Below are positions 60,944-64,000 of a stretch of DNA of 64,000 nucleotides, piece by piece. A program made the translations under genes and the position numbers. Origin of the DNA: Cystobasidium ongulense (lineage: Eukaryota > Basidiomycota > Cystobasidiomycetes > Cystobasidiales > Cystobasidiaceae); contig BQUP01000001.1 of NCBI GenBank assembly GCA_022835595.1, positions 2,790,001 to 2,854,000 of the forward strand, given 5' to 3'. Within the stretch, counting starts at the first letter, position 1. Each line of letters opens with the position of its first letter. The notes beneath the pieces are model-generated. The model was given only the letters and a program-made list of their open reading frames with translations. It made no database searches and was not told the origin of the DNA.

Positions 60944-62987
60944 CTAATACTCTAACGGCTTGAGTATCTTGCTCCAATACTTGTGACTTCTCTTCGTTGG
61001 CTCGATGTATGGCAGTCCCAAAGCTTGGAAAATCTCTTCTTCGCTCTCCACCACGATTTTCCGCTTAATGTCGAACATGTCCGCTGCCCAAGATATTTCA
61101 AAACAACATACATCATGTCAACCAGCAATCAGTCAATGAAGCAAAGCAACTGTTTTGAGTGAGGGCAAAAGCACTTACCGCCCTTTTGCATGCCTCGCTG
61201 CTCGCCCAAGATACGTGGTCCCATCCCATACTCGCTCAGAAACAGTTGTCTACAAACATCGAACAAAAGGTTCAGTAAGCATCGGGGTGACTGAATTCAG
61301 CTATACTTACTTCTTCGCCGCTGTGTGCCTTAGATACTTCATTAGCTCCAGATCGCCAGCTGCGGGACGAGGGTCAGCGAGCTACTACTGAGAGGAGATA
61401 TAAATGGACATTACTCACTGCTGCCCAAAAGCATATAGCTGTTCGGAGTCATAAGCAAGGTTATGCATCCGGCTGTATATATGATTAGACGTACTGGTAG
61501 TCCGTCCATCCAACAATACGTAGGTCCAGTCTCCTTGCGAATGGATGATTCGGTAGTTTGACGAGCGTATGGTACTAAGAAATGAGAAATTTCAGACATA
61601 TTATCCGGTGCAATTATATTTGACACCACATTCCTTACTCGCTTGACACCGTCTGCTAGCGCTTTCTCAGATAGTACATCTATACCTTCGAAACCCTTGC
61701 ATATTGATTTAAGGAGAGCTTTGCTGACATCTTCATCGGTCTATTGAAGAAATCAAACACTGTATCAGCCTATTCTATCTGGGAGATCCGTATGTTAGAT
61801 TTCAGACTTACTCCATCAAACGCAGGATGTCGAACTACGAGGTCCACATCTGATGACCATGGTTCTCCACGTCTGTAAGACCCAACGATCTCGCATTCAT
61901 TTTCAGAATCTGCGAGCTTGACGGCGCGGAAGACTTCTTTTGCGATAGTGTCAACTTCACTATCAATTCTCATACATATCAGCGAGATTTGGGGCACATC
62001 GCGAAACGAATTATGGTATTGCTTACGATCTTGGGATCAATGCCTCGAAATCCTATAGGTGATGTCAGGTTAAAAGCCACCAGGTATATAATTATGAGGT
62101 GTCGGGCTTACCACAAAGTACTGCAATCCGACTTTCTGCGCATGAGTAAGTTTTTCACGCCCCTTCAGATCTTTAAGCGTCCTATATCCCTCTTCATAGA
62201 ATTTCTCAGCACGTTTGGCACCGACCCTGTAATAACGATGCAAGAAGAGAATTGGCGAAAGGTACTCGCATGGTACGCTGGCTCTCGTTTCTTGTTTACT
62301 CACGAATTAACGCGGATGAATCGAGCAAGAACCCGAGTTTTCTCATCGAGCTCTTCCAAGCTTGCAATCTTCTTATGCTCTAGCTTTTCTCGTATCGTTC
62401 TCCACGCTCTTCCATTACTTTTCGGGATGACTTCCTCCAGAGCAGCCATCTTTACGAGTTGATCTGGATCACCTGAAGAGTGAAGAAGGGGTATGAGAGC
62501 ACGGATTGCACTCTTGAATTCTCTGCCAGCTGTAATAGGGGGTCCAGCAGATTTCAGACACTAGACCATGCTGGATTATCTACTAAACGTACCAGCGATG
62601 CCTTGCGCGTTGTCGCGGAGCTGTTCAACAGATTGGAGCTCGCGAAGATCCTCGATAAGATCCGCTAGTAACACATCTTTGGTCCATACATTCGGAACCT
62701 TGCTAATCTGAAGAGACGAATATCCCCAGCGGTATTCAGCATGAGGAAGGATTGAAGGCGGCTTTCTCATCGAATGTGCTTACCCTGGTATAGTCTCGGT
62801 GAGATATATCCTGCGAAGTAGATAACTTGCTGCAACTGAAAGCCCGGCACTGGATGTTTTGCCAGGCTCGTGTTCCGAAAGAGACTGGACAACTGACTGT
62901 CGCTAAAGCTTGATTGCCTGCATCTAGTCTACCAGCGACTGCAACGTAAGTCTGGCGAGCATGTAGGCCTAGTCGAGAGCGGATCAT
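60944..62987 (-). CDS. family-X DNA polymerase (Pol beta-like) with mitochondrial-type N-terminus
   Basis: Predicted gap-filling DNA polymerase or relative. Ten exons: 62987-62784, 62707-62593, 62529-62304, 62226-62112, 62052-62027 (26 nt), 61968-61812, 61740-61419, 61359-61311, 61249-61179 and 61083-60944, 474 residues, all in frame. N-terminus MIRSRLGLHARQTYVAVAGR ... RAFSCSKLSTS is Arg/Ser-rich without acids, like a presequence. No BRCT domain. Then come the 8-kDa-like ELQSVEQLRDNAQGIAG, the fingers hairpin VGAKRAEKFYEEGYRTLKDL with LTHAQKVGLQYF, and the palm motif GSYRRGEPWSSDVDLVVRHP with the two metal-binding Asp (about residues 269 and 271). The third Asp expected in R-x-D-x-R is not evident: GLPVRLII has Pro there (about residue 363). 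The C-terminus has LSEYGMGPR and EEEIFQALGLPYIEPTKR, the usual family end. Confidence 0.85.
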
Positions 62988-63897
62988 CCTGTGTGTCGAT
63001 AGACAAAACGCAAGCTATCTTAGTGATGCGAAAGCTGGAAGAGTGAAGGATAGTCAGAGAGTTTCGCAAGGCAGAGCATCTTTCTTCAGTCGGAGTTGCC
63101 AAACATGTCGCGTCGGAATCGCATCCTTCCACCCTCTTCTTGCCTCGTGCACGAGCGTTGCAAGGCATCCGTGCTGGCTTCGGGACCAGAAAGCGAAAGT
63201 GGAGTAGATACTACTGATCTACGACAATAGATCATCCTGGTGGAAGTGTTGATAATGACTACCGCGTATAGGTCTTTGTGTGAAGGCTGCAGGCAGGAGC
63301 TTGCATGAATAGCTTGTTAATCTCAGTCTAAGGACAGAGAGTGCGGCGGCAAGCAGAAGAATGGCTAGCGGTAGAGATAGGGATATACCGGTAGCATTTC
63401 TACTAAGAAGAATATCGCCCTTTGACAATCAGTCAGAGGCATGGCTGCATACGTCTGAACAAGGATGATCGGATTCAGGCTCGCGGCATGTGGCGTCGGC
63501 GAGGTATGAAACAGTGAAATAGAAACCAGGCTTTACTGAAAACTGCAGATTGAGAGAACTTGTGAGCAGACAGACAGTATGTCTCTCATGCAAGCTCCAG
63601 TGTAGTCCCTTCGTTGGTTTCAACAGCAATTGAAATTACGAGGTATGCATATATAAATTCCCTTAAAAGATTGGAAGTTGCCTGTGTCAAGCCAATATGT
63701 ATAAGTGAAAGCAATCAGCCATTGCTTCCCCCACAGACTTGCAACTTGCGTCATGGTTGCGTCTGTAAAGTTTAAGGCCGAAAGCCGAGGCCTTTGACAA
63801 GCTGTGCTCGGATAGCGCCCTGATGCTATCTATGTTAGACCAGTCAGTTCAACCGTGACTTGTACTCTCCCCAAACTACATAATCTCCTGCATAATC
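62988..63897. promoter_or_regulatory. divergent intergenic region at right end
   Basis: About 910 bp upstream of the polymerase gene. Small open frames on the minus strand (63168-63629) have no domain. A 5' UTR intron of the polymerase gene is possible (acceptor-like cacacag directly before its ATG). Confidence 0.35.
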
Positions 63898-64000
63898 ATG
63901 CCAAGCAAGAAACGATCCAAACCAAGAGGTAGAGTACCCAAGTACTTCCCTAATAATGGGAATACAAGTGCGTTAGCTACGCTTTCTCAAATCGGTTTGC
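63898..64000 (+). CDS. possible gene start, cut by window edge
   Basis: An open frame begins MPSKKRSKPRGRVPKYFPNN and continues to the edge (34 codons). The basic start could be a nuclear or nucleolar signal, but too little is visible for a call. An intron-like GTAGAG donor follows codon 10; splicing to the nearest AG would give a stop, so reading through is preferred. Confidence 0.25.
   Translation, partial: MPSKKRSKPRGRVPKYFPNNGNTSALATLSQIGL

Overview
The window is nuclear DNA of a fungus, most likely a basidiomycete. The reasons are the many short introns (mostly 50-80 bp, GT-AG, often in phase), several micro-exons, Ser/Ala-rich fungal proteins (CFEM, OPY2-like and Kex2-type secreted proteins), the alpha-aminoadipate lysine enzyme homoisocitrate dehydrogenase, and NxxAQxxFR bZIP factors of the fungal AP-1 type. 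The species was not identified. I saw no transposon, LTR element, tRNA, rRNA or CRISPR array. There is one 10-base assembly gap (21866-21875). Exon structures below were read by hand from splice signals and reading-frame continuity, so they are predictions.

Left part (1-9.4 kb): the 5' part of the RAD1 checkpoint-clamp gene runs off the left edge. It is followed by an OPY2-like membrane anchor (-) that diverges from LYS12 (+), and then a coiled-coil protein of unknown function (+).

Paralogue-rich part (9.9-27.1 kb): two gene families each occur twice. Family 1 (four-TM protein, seven exons, including a 20-nt micro-exon) lies at 9924-11778 and 25476-27081. Family 2 (small signal-peptide, Ser/Thr-rich, probably GPI-anchored protein, three exons) lies at 12652-13255 and 21463-22094. 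All four copies are on the minus strand. Between and around them are an F-box-like gene, a six-TM MFS-like protein, a CFEM surface protein and SFH1 (SNF5-type chromatin remodeller).

Middle (27.9-43.2 kb): prefoldin subunit 5, gamma-tubulin complex component 2 (GCP2), a PEX11-type protein, a small single-TM probably mitochondrial protein, a TPMT-type methyltransferase, and a third paralogous pair, two AP-1-like bZIP transcription factors with identical intron phases.

Right part (43.5-64 kb): a large mitochondrial protein, pyruvate dehydrogenase E1 alpha (PDA1), proteasome alpha3 (PRE9) with a 5-nt micro-exon and a long insertion, a GT61-type glycosyltransferase, peroxisomal PCS60-type acyl/oxalyl-CoA synthetase, CDK1, a small unknown gene, a secreted Kex2-substrate-like repeat protein, a family-X DNA polymerase with a mitochondrial-type N-terminus, and the start of one more possible gene at the right edge.

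Most genes are unrelated housekeeping genes. The recurring themes are lineage-specific duplicated genes that kept their intron positions, and unusually small internal exons (5-26 nt) in conserved genes.
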